Origin: Micromonospora sp. PLK6-60
GTDB lineage: Bacteria > Actinomycetota > Actinomycetes > Mycobacteriales > Micromonosporaceae
Direction: 5' to 3'
Length of the DNA stretch: 64,000 nt
Assembly (NCBI RefSeq): GCF_019890675.1
Contig: NZ_JAIOAA010000003.1
Coordinates: 62,001 to 126,000 of the forward strand
The position numbers and the translations under genes are program-made. Shown in pieces: positions 51,494 through 60,116 of the stretch. The notes under the pieces are model-generated. The model was given only the letters and a program-made list of their open reading frames with translations, was not told the origin of the DNA and searched no databases. The number at the start of each line of letters is the position of its first letter. The stretch's first letter is position 1.

Positions 51494-52795
51494 CTAGCCG
51501 GCCTCGACGATCATGCCGGCGCCGACCGTGCGGTTGGTGGCCTCGTCGATGATGACGAAGCCGCCGGTGGTCCGGTTACGCCGGTATTCGTCGGCCAGCA
51601 GCGGGACCGTGGTCCGCAGCCGCACCCGGCCGATCTCGTTGAGCCTCAGCTCGCCGGGCGCCTCGTCCCGGTGCAGGGTGTTGATGTCCAACCGGTAGTG
51701 CAGCCCACGCACGATCGCCCGCGCCGAGCGGGTGGTGTGCTTGATCGCGTACTTGCCGCCGACCTGGAGCGGCCGGGTCTCGTCCATCCAGCAGACCATC
51801 GCCTCGATGTCCTGCGCGACGGCCGGTGCGTTGTTCGGCCGGCAGATCATGTCGCCCCGGGAGATGTCGATCTCGTCGGTCAGCCGGACCGTCACCGACA
51901 TCGGCGGGAACGCCTCGTCCACCGGGCCGTCGGCGGTTTCCACCGCGGCGATCCGGCTGGTGAACCCGGACGGCAGCACCATCACCTCGTCGCCGGGCTT
52001 GAGCACCCCGGAGGCCACCTGCCCCGCGTAGCCCCGGTAGTCGGTGACGGTGGTGGACTGCGGCCGGATCACGTACTGCACCGGGAAGCGGACGTCGACC
52101 AGGTTGCGGTCCGAGGCGATGTGCACCCGCTCCAGGTGGTGCAGCAGCGACGGGCCCTCGTACCACGGCATGTTCTCCGACCGGGACACGATGTTGTCGC
52201 CCCGCAGCGCGGAGATCGGGATGACGGTCAGGTCGGGCGCGTCGAGCTTCGCCGCGAACGCGGTGAACTCGTCCGCGATCCGCTCGAACACCTCCTGCGA
52301 CCAGTCCACCAGGTCCATCTTGTTCACGCACAGGACCAGGTGCGGCACCCGCAGCAGCGAGCAGAGGAAGGCGTGCCGGCGGGACTGCTCCACCAGGCCC
52401 TTGCGGGCGTCCACCAGGATCAGCGCCAGGTCCGCGGTGGAGGCGCCGGTGACCATGTTGCGGGTGTACTGGATGTGCCCCGGGGTGTCGGCGATGATGA
52501 ACTTCCGCCGCGGGGTGGCGAAGTAGCGGTACGCCACGTCGATGGTGATGCCCTGCTCCCGCTCCGCCCGCAGGCCGTCGGTGAGCAGCGCCAGGTTGGT
52601 GTACTCGTCACCGCGGGCCGCGCTGACCGCCTCGACCGCGGCGAGCTGGTCGGTGAAGAGCGACTTGGTGTCGTAGAGCAGCCGGCCGATCAGGGTCGAC
52701 TTGCCGTCGTCCACGCTGCCCGCCGTGGCGAACCGCAGCAGGTCCATCGGCCGGGCCTCGGCGCCGGCCGCCGGGGACAGGGTCTGCACGCTCAT
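51494..52795 (-). CDS. cysN: Sulfate adenylyltransferase large subunit (GTPase)
   Basis: 433 residues, EF-Tu-like GTPase. P-loop GSVDDGKST, G3 DTPGHIQYTRNM, G4 NKMDL, followed by two beta-barrel domains (PVQYVIRPQS, DEIDISRGDMICR). CysN hydrolyses GTP to drive the adenylyl transfer made by CysD, producing APS from sulfate. It is not fused to an APS kinase domain. ATG overlaps the cysD stop (52795-52797). Converges on galK across the 56-bp palindrome. Confidence 0.95.
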   Translation of the reverse strand: MSVQTLSPAAGAEARPMDLLRFATAGSVDDGKSTLIGRLLYDTKSLFTDQLAAVEAVSAARGDEYTNLALLTDGLRAEREQGITIDVAYRYFATPRRKFIIADTPGHIQYTRNMVTGASTADLALILVDARKGLVEQSRRHAFLCSLLRVPHLVLCVNKMDLVDWSQEVFERIADEFTAFAAKLDAPDLTVIPISALRGDNIVSRSENMPWYEGPSLLHHLERVHIASDRNLVDVRFPVQYVIRPQSTTVTDYRGYAGQVASGVLKPGDEVMVLPSGFTSRIAAVETADGPVDEAFPPMSVTVRLTDEIDISRGDMICRPNNAPAVAQDIEAMVCWMDETRPLQVGGKYAIKHTTRSARAIVRGLHYRLDINTLHRDEAPGELRLNEIGRVRLRTTVPLLADEYRRNRTTGGFVIIDEATNRTVGAGMIVEAG

Positions 52796-53703
52796 CAGAA
52801 GTAGCCCTCCCGCTTGCGGTCCTCCATGGCGGCCTCGCTGACCCGGTCGTCGCCGCGGGTCGCGCCACGCTCGGTGATCCGGGTGGCGGCGACCTCCTCG
52901 ATGACCAGCTCGACCGTGTCCGCGTCGGAGCGCACCGCGGCGGTGCAGGACGCGTCGCCCACCGTCCGGTACCGCACCCGCGCCTTGAACCGCTCCTCAC
53001 CGGCCCGCGGCCGGAAGAACTCGTTCACCGCGTAGAGCATGCCCTCGCGCTCGATCACCTCACGCTCGTGCGCGTAGTAGATCGACGGCAGCGGGATCCG
53101 CTCCCGGGCGATGTAGTGCCAGACGTCCAACTCCGTCCAGTTGGACAGCGGGAAGACCCGGATCGACTCGCCCGGGTGGTGCCGGCCGTTGTAGAGCGAC
53201 CACAGCTCCGGCCGCTGGTTCTTCGGATCCCACTGGCCGAACTCGTCCCGGAAGCTGAACACCCGCTCCTTGGCCCGGGCCTTCTCCTCGTCGCGCCGGG
53301 CGCCGCCGAAGAGCGCGTCGAAGCGGTGCCGCTCCACCGCGTCGAGCAGCACCGGGGTCTGGATCCGGTTGCGCATCCCGTCGGCCGACTCGCGGACCAG
53401 CCCGGCCGACAGCGCCTCCGGCACGCTCGCCACGATCAGCTGCAGGCCCAGCTCGGCCACCCGCCGGTCGCGGTATTCCAGAACCTCGGGGAAGTTGTGC
53501 CCGGTGTCCACGTGCATCACCGGGAACGGGATGTTCGCCGGGGCGAACGCCTTCTGCGCCAGCCGGAGCATCACGATCGAGTCCTTGCCGCCGGAGAAAA
53601 GCAGCACGGGCCGCTCCATCTCGGCGACCACCTCGCGCATCACGAAGATGCTCTCCGCCTCCAGCGCGTCCAGGTGGGAGACCCGGTATGCGGGGGCGGT
53701 CAC
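52795..53703 (-). CDS. cysD: Sulfate adenylyltransferase small subunit
   Basis: 302 residues, PP-loop ATPase: SHLDALEAESIFVMREV, then LLFSGGKDSIVML (pyrophosphate loop), MHVDTGHNFPEV, FRDEFGQWDPKNQRPELW, and the typical MEDRKREGYF end. It adenylates sulfate with CysN. The GTG start has no Shine-Dalgarno (it is preceded by CACCTCCC); instead it overlaps by GTGA the stop of an 11-codon leader ORF, which probably delivers ribosomes by re-initiation. Confidence 0.95.
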   Translation of the reverse strand: MTAPAYRVSHLDALEAESIFVMREVVAEMERPVLLFSGGKDSIVMLRLAQKAFAPANIPFPVMHVDTGHNFPEVLEYRDRRVAELGLQLIVASVPEALSAGLVRESADGMRNRIQTPVLLDAVERHRFDALFGGARRDEEKARAKERVFSFRDEFGQWDPKNQRPELWSLYNGRHHPGESIRVFPLSNWTELDVWHYIARERIPLPSIYYAHEREVIEREGMLYAVNEFFRPRAGEERFKARVRYRTVGDASCTAAVRSDADTVELVIEEVAATRITERGATRGDDRVSEAAMEDRKREGYF

Positions 53704-53735
53704 GGGAGGTGCTCGATTCGCTCGGAACCACTCAT
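53700..53735 (-). CDS. Leader peptide overlapping the cysD start
   Basis: ATG at 53735 opens an 11-residue frame (MSGSERIEHLP) whose TGA (53702-53700) overlaps the cysD GTG. It begins 3 bases after a good -10 box, hence close to the expected transcript start. It contains no cysteine, so ribosome-stalling attenuation by cysteine is not suggested; translational coupling is the simpler role. Real expression is not proven by the sequence. Confidence 0.45.
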   Translation of the reverse strand: MSGSERIEHLP

Positions 53736-53738
53736 GGG

Positions 53739-53767
53739 ATCCAGACCTTTCCGGTCGGACTCGTCAA
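53739..53767 (-). promoter_or_regulatory. Promoter of cysDN
   Basis: TTGACG (53767-53762), 17-base spacer, CTGGAT (53744-53739), reading leftward, in the 79-base gap after cysQ. Good match to a vegetative actinobacterial promoter. Confidence 0.65.
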
Positions 53768-53782
53768 GAAGTGCGCCTCAGG

Positions 53783-54616
53783 CTACCCGGAGTGCCGCTG
53801 CAACGCTGCAAGCAACCGACTCGCGAGATCCTTCCGGCAGACCAGCAGATCCGGCAGGCGCGGGTCGGCCTCGTTGTATTTCAGCGCAGAACCGTCGATC
53901 CGGGAAGCGTGCAGCCCGGTGGCCGTCGCCACAGCCACCGGCGCCGCCGAGTCCCACTCGTACTGCCCGCCGGCGTGGATGTACGCGTCGACCTCACCGG
54001 TCACCACGGCCGCGATCTTCGCCCCGGCCGAGCCCATCGGCACCAGGTGCGCCCCGACGTCCTCGGCCAGATCGGTCAGGAAGACCGGCGGGCGGGACCG
54101 GCTCGCCGCCAGCCGGACGACCCGCGCGCCCCCCGACGTCGCCGCCTCCACCGTCAACGGCGGATACGCCGGCGGGTGGTCGGTGCCCAGCACCCGGTGC
54201 TGCGCCGGCAACGCCACCGCGCCCGCCACCAGACCGTGCGACGGCGACGCGTTGCGCGCCCAGAGCGCCACGTGCACCGCCCAGTCCGAACGCCCCGCCT
54301 CGGCGAACTCCCGGGTGCCGTCCAGCGGGTCCACGATCCACACCCGATCCGCGGTCAGCCGGGACACCGCCGCCGGCGCCACCTCCGCCGTCCAGGCCAG
54401 CCGGGAACCCTCGTCCTCCTCGGAGAGCACCGCGTCCCCCGGGCGCCAGCGGGCCAACTCCGTACGGATCAGGTCGTGCGAGATCTTGTCGCCGGCGGCC
54501 TTGAGCGCGCCGGCGTCGGCGAAGCCCATCTCCTCCCGCAGCCCGAGCAGCGCCTGCCCGGCCCGGGCGGCGAGCCACCGTGCGAACCCACCGTCGATCA
54601 TCGGCGGACTGCCCAT
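53783..54616 (-). CDS. cysQ: 3'(2'),5'-bisphosphate nucleotidase
   Basis: 277 residues, inositol monophosphatase superfamily: metal ligands in LSEEDEG and VDPLDGTREFAE, and GGQYEWDSAAPVAVA near the end. CysQ hydrolyses PAP (or PAPS) to AMP, removing the by-product of sulfate activation and sulfotransfer. ATG 54616 has GGGAGTGG upstream; an earlier frame lacks conservation. It precedes cysDN on the same strand but a separate promoter serves cysDN. Confidence 0.9.
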   Translation of the reverse strand: MGSPPMIDGGFARWLAARAGQALLGLREEMGFADAGALKAAGDKISHDLIRTELARWRPGDAVLSEEDEGSRLAWTAEVAPAAVSRLTADRVWIVDPLDGTREFAEAGRSDWAVHVALWARNASPSHGLVAGAVALPAQHRVLGTDHPPAYPPLTVEAATSGGARVVRLAASRSRPPVFLTDLAEDVGAHLVPMGSAGAKIAAVVTGEVDAYIHAGGQYEWDSAAPVAVATATGLHASRIDGSALKYNEADPRLPDLLVCRKDLASRLLAALQRHSG

Positions 54617-54684
54617 CACCACTCCCGTCGCCTCGCCACGGGCGTCGTCGCCCGCCCCGCCAGAAGGGGCCAAATCTACCGGCC

Positions 54685-54707
54685 GGCGCGGCCCGCCCGG
54701 CCGCGCC
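54685..54707 (-). terminator. Terminator of pth
   Basis: Perfect 9-bp arms GGCGCGGCC / GGCCGCGCC with a 5-base loop, 9 bases after the pth stop. Confidence 0.65.
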
Positions 54708-54716
54708 CCGCCCGGC

Positions 54717-55307
54717 TCACCCGCCGTGGTACGCGTTCTGGGTCGGCTCCACCCCGCGGGTGATCACCGACTCCACCACGTCCGCCGCCCGGTCGACCAG
54801 GAACTCCAGCTCCTTGCGCTCGACCGTGGAGAAGTCCGAGAGCACGAAGTCCGCCGGATCCTGCCGCCCCGGCGGCCGGCCGACCCCGAACCGCACCCGG
54901 ACGTACTCCTTGCTGCCCAGCGAGCGCGACATCGAGCGCAGGCCGTTGTGCCCGCCCTCGCCGCCGCCGCACTTCACCCGCACCTGCCCGTACGGAATGT
55001 CCAGCTCGTCGTGGACCGCGACCACCCGGCCCACCGGCACCTTGTAGAACTGCGCCAGCGCGGCCACCGGACCGCCCGAGAGGTTCATGTAGGTCAACGG
55101 CTTGGCCAGCACCAGCCGCGGCCCGCCGAACCCGAGCCGCCCCTCGGCGACCTCGGCCACCGCCCGCTTGTGCCGGCCGAACCGCGCGCTCACCCGGGCG
55201 GCCAGCAGGTCGGCCACCAGGAAGCCGACGTTGTGCCGGTTGCCGGCGTACTCCCGGCCCGGGTTGCCCAGGCCGACCACCAGCCACGGCACCGACTCGT
55301 CCGTCAC
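54717..55307 (-). CDS. pth: Peptidyl-tRNA hydrolase
   Basis: 196 residues: [22 protein letters not shown] with the catalytic histidine in [20 protein letters not shown], and [12 protein letters not shown]. It recycles peptidyl-tRNAs that drop off ribosomes. GTG start at 55307 after AAAGGAACGG. It follows the L25 gene, a conserved pairing, though a strong hairpin (55392-55426) lies between. Confidence 0.96.
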   Translation of the reverse strand: MTDESVPWLVVGLGNPGREYAGNRHNVGFLVADLLAARVSARFGRHKRAVAEVAEGRLGFGGPRLVLAKPLTYMNLSGGPVAALAQFYKVPVGRVVAVHDELDIPYGQVRVKCGGGEGGHNGLRSMSRSLGSKEYVRVRFGVGRPPGRQDPADFVLSDFSTVERKELEFLVDRAADVVESVITRGVEPTQNAYHGG

Positions 55308-55391
55308 ACCCGTTCCTTTCGCGTGTCACCGCCCGGCCGCGCCGCGCCCACCGGCGGGCGCCGCCACCCGGCGGCGGGTGGGCGATACGAC

Positions 55392-55426
55392 GACAGGCGC
55401 CCCCGAGGCACTCGGGGACGCCTGTC
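55392..55426 (-). terminator. Terminator of rplY
   Basis: 16-bp arms (55392-55407, 55411-55426; outer part GACAGGCG) with one mismatch and a GCA loop, 17 bases after the L25 stop. Confidence 0.75.
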
Positions 55427-55443
55427 ACACGATTGCGAACCGA

Positions 55444-56151
55444 TCAGGCCTCGGTCTTGGCCTCGGCGCTCTCCTCGCCGCCGGCGGCGGCCGGAGCACC
55501 CTCCTCGGCACCCTCGGACGACTCCGCGGTCTCCTCGCCGACCCCGGCCTCGACCTCCTCCTCGGCGGTCTCGACCTCGGGCAGGGTCGCCTCGAGCTGC
55601 TCGGCGGTCGGGGCGGCGGTCACCGCGGCGACCGTCAGGTCCGCGTCGGCGGCCAGCTCGACACCGGCCGGCAGCTCCACGTCAGCGGCGGTCACCTGGC
55701 TGCCGGCCTCCAGGCCCTCGATCGAGGCCTCCAGGTGGTCCGGCACCTTGGTCGCGTCGGCGGTGACCGACAGGGTGTCGTGGTCGTGCACGATCAGGGT
55801 GTCGCGGGCGGCCTCGCCGGTCAGCTGCACCGGAACGTCGACGGTGACCTTCTCGCCCCGGCGGACCAGCAGCAGGTCGACGTGCTCGAAGCTGTCCTTG
55901 ATCGGGTCCCGCTGGATCGCCTTCGGCAGCGCCAGCACCTGGGTGCCGTCGCTGACCTCGATCGCGAGGAGCTGGTTGGCGCCACCGTTACGGATCGCGG
56001 CCGCGAACTCCCGGGCCGGAAGCGCGATGTGCTTGGGCTTCTCGCCGTGGCCGTACAGCACGGCGGGCACCTTGCCGGCCCGGCGGGTACGACGGGCACC
56101 ACCCTTGCCGAACTCGGTACGGGGCTCGGCGCTGATCTTTACCTCGGACAC
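55444..56151 (-). CDS. rplY: 50S ribosomal protein L25/general stress protein Ctc
   Basis: 235 residues: N-terminal 5S-rRNA-binding L25 domain (VKISAEPRTEFGKGGARRTRRAGKVPAVLYGHG in parts, ~1-95), a C-terminal TL5/Ctc beta domain (~100-185) and a long acidic alanine/glutamate tail (~190-235). GTG at 56151 has CAGGAG 8 bases away; ATG 56226 would add unconserved residues. Transcribed leftward after prs; a TAGACT -10-like box (56331-56326) suggests its own promoter with a ~170-base leader that can fold (GCGCC/GGCGC). Confidence 0.95.
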   Translation of the reverse strand: MSEVKISAEPRTEFGKGGARRTRRAGKVPAVLYGHGEKPKHIALPAREFAAAIRNGGANQLLAIEVSDGTQVLALPKAIQRDPIKDSFEHVDLLLVRRGEKVTVDVPVQLTGEAARDTLIVHDHDTLSVTADATKVPDHLEASIEGLEAGSQVTAADVELPAGVELAADADLTVAAVTAAPTAEQLEATLPEVETAEEEVEAGVGEETAESSEGAEEGAPAAAGGEESAEAKTEA

Positions 56152-56358
56152 GGGGAAACTCCTGATGCTTCGCTGCGGCGGCTTGTCGACTGGCGGTGCT
56201 GGGGCGAGGGGCTCGCTGGGGCTCATGCGTCATGAACGACTGCCCGGAGCACCGCGTCGATGACGGCGCCTCCGGGCGGCGCTTTTCAGCGACCCGCCGG
56301 GCACCCTCGCCGTGGCAACCGCACCAGTCTACCCGAGCCGTTTCCGGCCCACGCGCCA

Positions 56359-56388
56359 CCCCCGGCCCTCACCTCGACGGACCGGGGG
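56359..56388 (-). terminator. Terminator of prs
   Basis: 10-bp arms CCCCCGGCCC / GGACCGGGGG with one mismatch, loop 10 bases, 13 bases after the prs stop. Confidence 0.5.
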
Positions 56389-56401
56389 ACGCGCGCGACG
56401 G

Positions 56402-57382
56402 TCAGCTCAGGCCACCGAACAGGGTGGTCACCGAACCGTCGTCGAAGACCTCACGGATGGCCCGGGCCAGCAGCGGCGCGATGGACAACACGGTGAGCTT
56501 GTCGAGCTGCTTCTCCGGCGGCAACGGCAGCGTGTTGGTGACCACCACCTCGCTGATCGGGCTGTTCTTCAGCCGCTCGGTCGCCGGGTCCGACAGCAGG
56601 GCGTGGGTCGAGGCGACCACGATCTCGGCGGCGCCGGACTCCTTCAGGATGTCCGCCGCCTTGCTGATCGTGCCACCGGTGTCGATCATGTCGTCGACGA
56701 TCAGGCAGACCCGGCCCTCGACCTCACCGACCACCCGGTTCGCCACCACCTGGTTCGGCTTCAACGGATCCCGGGTCTTGTGGATGAACGCCAGCGGGCA
56801 GCCGCCCAGCCGGTCGGTCCACCGCTCCGCCACCCGCACCCGGCCGGAGTCCGGCGCCACCACCGTCATCGGCCGGCCGGCGTACTTGCGCTCCACGTAC
56901 TCGGCCAGCACGTCCATCGCGAAGAGGTGGTCCACCGGGCCGTCGAAGAAACCCTGGATCTGCGCGGTGTGCAGGTCGACGGTGAGGATCCGGTTCGCCC
57001 CCGCGGTCTTCAGCAGGTCGGCGATCAGCCGCGCCGAGATCGGCTCCCGGCCGCGGTGCTTCTTGTCCTGCCGGGCGTACGGGTAGAACGGCAGCACCAC
57101 GGTGATCCGCTTCGCGGAACCCCGCTTCAGCGCGTCGATCATGATCAGGGTCTCCATGACCCAGGTGTTCACCCCGTGCGTGACGGACTGCACCACGAAG
57201 GCGTCCGAACCGCGCACCGAGTCCCGGTAACGCACGAAGATCTCACCGTTGGCGAACTCGTACGCGTCGGCGGGGGTCGGCGCCACGCCGAGCACCTCGC
57301 CGATCTCCTTGGCCAACTCCGGAAAGCCGCGTCCGGAGAAGAGCATCAGGCTCTTGCGGTTTTCGGCGACGATGCTGCCCAT
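56402..57382 (-). CDS. prs: Ribose-phosphate pyrophosphokinase
   Basis: 326 residues, full length: FSGRGFPELAKEIGEVLG, RYRDSVRGSDAFVVQS, the ATP loop YARQDKKHRGREPISARL, and the PRPP loop CLIVDDMIDTGGT. It makes PRPP from ribose 5-phosphate and ATP for nucleotide, histidine and tryptophan synthesis. ATG 57382 (MGSIVAENRK) matches the family start; the frame extends upstream without similarity. Follows glmU by 116 bases, the usual actinobacterial order. Confidence 0.96.
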   Translation of the reverse strand: MGSIVAENRKSLMLFSGRGFPELAKEIGEVLGVAPTPADAYEFANGEIFVRYRDSVRGSDAFVVQSVTHGVNTWVMETLIMIDALKRGSAKRITVVLPFYPYARQDKKHRGREPISARLIADLLKTAGANRILTVDLHTAQIQGFFDGPVDHLFAMDVLAEYVERKYAGRPMTVVAPDSGRVRVAERWTDRLGGCPLAFIHKTRDPLKPNQVVANRVVGEVEGRVCLIVDDMIDTGGTISKAADILKESGAAEIVVASTHALLSDPATERLKNSPISEVVVTNTLPLPPEKQLDKLTVLSIAPLLARAIREVFDDGSVTTLFGGLS

Positions 57383-57498
57383 GGGCCCGTCTGCTCCCGT
57401 ATGTCGGTGGTTCCCGGCGGCGGTGGGGCCGGGGGCTGTTCGGTTGCAGTATCCCCCGCGTTCACCGGTCCACCCAGGGCCCACGGCCCCCCGTGGAT

Positions 57499-58962
57499 TC
57501 AGTCACCTTCGCTTGCGGCACCGGCCGGGTCCGACGCATTCTCACCGGCCCGCCGGGCCGCCTCCGCGGCCGGCGTCCCGGGCCGCTTGCGCAGCACCCA
57601 ACCCTCGACGTTGCGCTGCTGACCCCGGGCCACCGCCATCGCGCCCGGCGGCACGTCCGCGATGATCACCGAGCCAGCCGCGGTGTACGCCCCGTCGCCC
57701 ACCTCCACCGGCGCCACGAACATGTTGTCCGCGCCGGTGCGGGCGTGACTACCGATCGTGGTGTGGTGCTTGCGCACGCCGTCGTAGTTGACGAAGACCG
57801 TGGCCGCGCCGATGTTGCTCTGCGCGCCGATCGTCGCGTCACCCACGTACGACAGGTGCGGCACCTTGGAACCCTCGCCGATGGTGGCCTTCTTGGTCTC
57901 CACGAACGTACCCACCTTGGCCTTGCGGGCCAGCCGCGACTCCGGCCGCAGGTAGGCGTACGGGCCGACGCTGGCCTGCGGGCCGACCTCGGCGCCCACC
58001 GCGTGGCTGCGCACCACGCTGGCGCCCTCGCCCACCGTGGTGTCCACCAGCGTCACGTCCGGCCCCACCAGCGCACCCGCGCCCACCACCGTGGCGCCCT
58101 GGAGCTGGGTGTTCTGGTCGATCACCGCGTCCCGCTCGACGGTCACCGTCACGTCGATCCAGGTGGTCGCCGGGTCCAGCACCGTCACCCCGGTGCGCAT
58201 CCACGCCTCGTTCACCCGGTCCCGCAGCAGCCGGCGCAGCCCGGCCAGCTCGACCCGGTCGTTGCAGCCCAGCGTCTCGGTGTGGTCGCCGGCCACGTGC
58301 ACCGCCACCGGCTCGCCCGCCGACACGAACAGCTCGAAGACGTCGGTCAGGTATTCCTCGCCCTGGTCGTTGTCGGTGGAGAGCTTGCCCAGCGCCTCGC
58401 GCAGCCGGGCCGCGTCGAAGGCGTAGATGCCGGCGTTGATCTCGCGCAGGCCCCGCTGCTCCGGGGTGGCGTCGCGCTCCTCGACGATCCGCTCCAGCCG
58501 GCCCGCGCCGTCGCGGACGATCCGCCCCAGCCCGGCCGGGTCCGGCACCTCGGCCGCCAGCACGGTCGCCGCCGCGCCGGTGCCCTCGTGCGTGTCGACA
58601 AGCGCGGCGACGGTCTCGGCGCGCAGCAGCGGCACGTCGCCGTTGAGCACCACCACCGTGCCGCCCGCCTCCGGGACCGCCTCCAGCGCGATCCGGACCG
58701 CGTGCCCGGTGCCGAGCTGCCGCTCCTGGAGCACCGGGGTCGCCTGCGGGGCGACCTCGGTCAGGTGCTCCCGCACCTGCTCGGCGCGGTGACCGACCAC
58801 CACCACCGTGCGCTCCGCGGCCAGCGGCGCCGCCGCGCTCAGCACGTGGCCGATCAGGGTACGGCCGAGCAGCGGGTGCAGCACCTTCGGCAGGGCGGAC
58901 TTCATCCGCTTGCCCTCACCGGCGGCGAGCACGACAACGGTGCGGAGGTGGGGCTGGGACAC
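57499..58962 (-). CDS. glmU: Bifunctional GlmU (uridyltransferase / acetyltransferase)
   Basis: 487 residues. The N-terminal pyrophosphorylase has [20 protein letters not shown] and NGDVPLL; the C-terminal left-handed beta-helix has hexapeptide repeats (~255-440) and the acetyl-CoA region [16 protein letters not shown]. It acetylates glucosamine 1-phosphate and then forms UDP-GlcNAc for peptidoglycan. GTG at 58962 has GGGAG 8 bases upstream. An alanine-rich C-terminal tail (~460-487) follows. The tRNA-Gln gene lies just upstream. Confidence 0.97.
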   Translation of the reverse strand: MSQPHLRTVVVLAAGEGKRMKSALPKVLHPLLGRTLIGHVLSAAAPLAAERTVVVVGHRAEQVREHLTEVAPQATPVLQERQLGTGHAVRIALEAVPEAGGTVVVLNGDVPLLRAETVAALVDTHEGTGAAATVLAAEVPDPAGLGRIVRDGAGRLERIVEERDATPEQRGLREINAGIYAFDAARLREALGKLSTDNDQGEEYLTDVFELFVSAGEPVAVHVAGDHTETLGCNDRVELAGLRRLLRDRVNEAWMRTGVTVLDPATTWIDVTVTVERDAVIDQNTQLQGATVVGAGALVGPDVTLVDTTVGEGASVVRSHAVGAEVGPQASVGPYAYLRPESRLARKAKVGTFVETKKATIGEGSKVPHLSYVGDATIGAQSNIGAATVFVNYDGVRKHHTTIGSHARTGADNMFVAPVEVGDGAYTAAGSVIIADVPPGAMAVARGQQRNVEGWVLRKRPGTPAAEAARRAGENASDPAGAASEGD

Positions 58963-59060
58963 GACGCAGGCTCCCGTCGGGGATGGCGGACAGGTCTCGC
59001 GGTCATGCTAACCACGCGGCCGCTGCGATCCGCATGCACCCACACAAATGGCGGCATCAT

Positions 59061-59080
59061 GCCCGCCAACGGCGGCGGGC
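59061..59080 (-). terminator. Terminator hairpin after tRNA-Gln
   Basis: GCCCGCC / GGCGGGC arms with a 6-base loop, 5 bases beyond the tRNA 3' end. Confidence 0.6.
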
Positions 59081-59085
59081 CGAGC

Positions 59086-59156
59086 TGGGGTGCCTGGATT
59101 CGAACCAGGAGCTCAAGGCTCCAAAGGCCTGCGGGTTGCCGTTACCCCACACCCCA
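59086..59156 (-). tRNA. tRNA-Gln (anticodon TTG)
   Basis: 71-base cloverleaf on the minus strand. Acceptor TGGGGTG/CACCCCA pairs over 7 bases; D-arm GGG/CCC; anticodon loop CTTTGGA with TTG at positions 34-36; T-arm CCTGG-TTCGAAT-CCAGG. The anticodon stem has one mismatch at its outer pair. CCA is not encoded. The position next to glmU is typical for actinomycetes. Confidence 0.95.
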
Positions 59157-59166
59157 CCGCCCGGCT

Positions 59167-60030
59167 TTACTCCGGCGCCGGCCAGACATGACCGCTCCCG
59201 GCGATCCGGAACAGCCCGGCGATCATACCTTCGATTCGCCAATAGAGCTCACGGCTACGCGGCACGTCGATCATCAGGCAGCCGTGGTAACCCTCGCCCG
59301 TGTTGCGCCGCGATGTGGTCGGCTTGTGCCGCTTGATGTTCGAGCGGTTGAACCGCTGCACCGGCAGCTCCAGCGTTCGTGCCCACCATCGCACCGCGGC
59401 GTCGGCATCGGCGGTCTCATGGATCGAGACCCGGTAGGTGACCGCGTCGCGCCCGATGCCACAGGTCTCCAGGAAGCGCAGAAACAGTGCGAGCAGGCCA
59501 GGGTCGCTGTTGATGAACCGGACGTGGTCGTCACGTCGCCACGGCTTCGACTTGCTCCCCTCACACCAGTAGAGGGCCGCGCCCAGCAGCAACAGGTCCC
59601 GCTCGTCCAGCGAGCCACCGACAACCTCGCCCGCCTCGGCGTGCATCTTCGCGCGAGCGGCGTCCCGCGCGACCCGGTGCGCCGCCCACCGCGCGTCCGT
59701 CATCGCTTTCGCATGCTCTCGCCGCCGGGCCGCCGCCGGGCCGTCGGTGTCGAGCGGGAGGTGCTTCACCCACTGGTATGCCGTCGACCGGGACACGCCC
59801 ACCCGCGACGCGATCACCGGGACCGAACAGCCCTCCCGGCGCAACTGCACCGCAGCCTCCCGAAGCCCGTCCTTGGCTCTCGGCCGGCGGGTCCAGTCCG
59901 GCGGCGGGACGCCACGCAGCATCTCGTAGACACGATTCCGGCTCAGGCCGGTGCGAGCCCGGATCTGCGCGACGGAGAGCCCTTCTTCGGCGCGCAACCG
60001 CCGCACGTCCTCACCGGTGAACTCCGCCAT
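59167..60030 (-). CDS. HTH plus LAGLIDADG-like endonuclease-type protein
   Basis: 287 residues. Two helix-turn-helix units at the N-terminus: VRRLRAEEGLSVAQIRARTGLSRNRVYEM (~8-35) and LRREGCSVPVIASRVGVSRSTAYQWVK (~58-85). A C-terminal domain (~125-285) with LLLLGAALYWCEGSKSK, VRFINSDPGLLALFLRFLE, RVSIHETADADAAVRWWA and FNRSNIKRH resembles the LAGLIDADG-like homing-endonuclease relatives seen in actinobacteria. Its stop is 10 bases before the tRNA-Gln 5' end on the same strand, so both may share a transcript. Mobility is inferred, not shown. Confidence 0.6.
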   Translation of the reverse strand: MAEFTGEDVRRLRAEEGLSVAQIRARTGLSRNRVYEMLRGVPPPDWTRRPRAKDGLREAAVQLRREGCSVPVIASRVGVSRSTAYQWVKHLPLDTDGPAAARRREHAKAMTDARWAAHRVARDAARAKMHAEAGEVVGGSLDERDLLLLGAALYWCEGSKSKPWRRDDHVRFINSDPGLLALFLRFLETCGIGRDAVTYRVSIHETADADAAVRWWARTLELPVQRFNRSNIKRHKPTTSRRNTGEGYHGCLMIDVPRSRELYWRIEGMIAGLFRIAGSGHVWPAPE

Positions 60031-60042
60031 GCCCGAAACGTA

Positions 60043-60054
60043 GTACGTACGTAC
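60043..60054. promoter_or_regulatory. GTACGTACGTAC palindrome upstream of the endonuclease-like gene
   Basis: Perfect 12-bp palindrome, nearly 16 bp with flanks (TAGTACGTACGTACGA), 13 bases before the ATG at 60030 and ~60 before the divergent tetR. It may overlap a TACTAC -10 box. Candidate operator for either gene. Confidence 0.4.
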
Positions 60055-60116
60055 GACAGTGGAGGCACCGAAAACCGGACAACGCCCTCGTCGCACTGCG
60101 TGGCAGGATGGATCGG

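Noticed and set aside
59167..60030. Transposase or tRNA-borne integrative element
   Set aside because: No integrase or DDE motif, no direct repeat of the tRNA end, and no cargo; the protein matches LAGLIDADG-like domains better.
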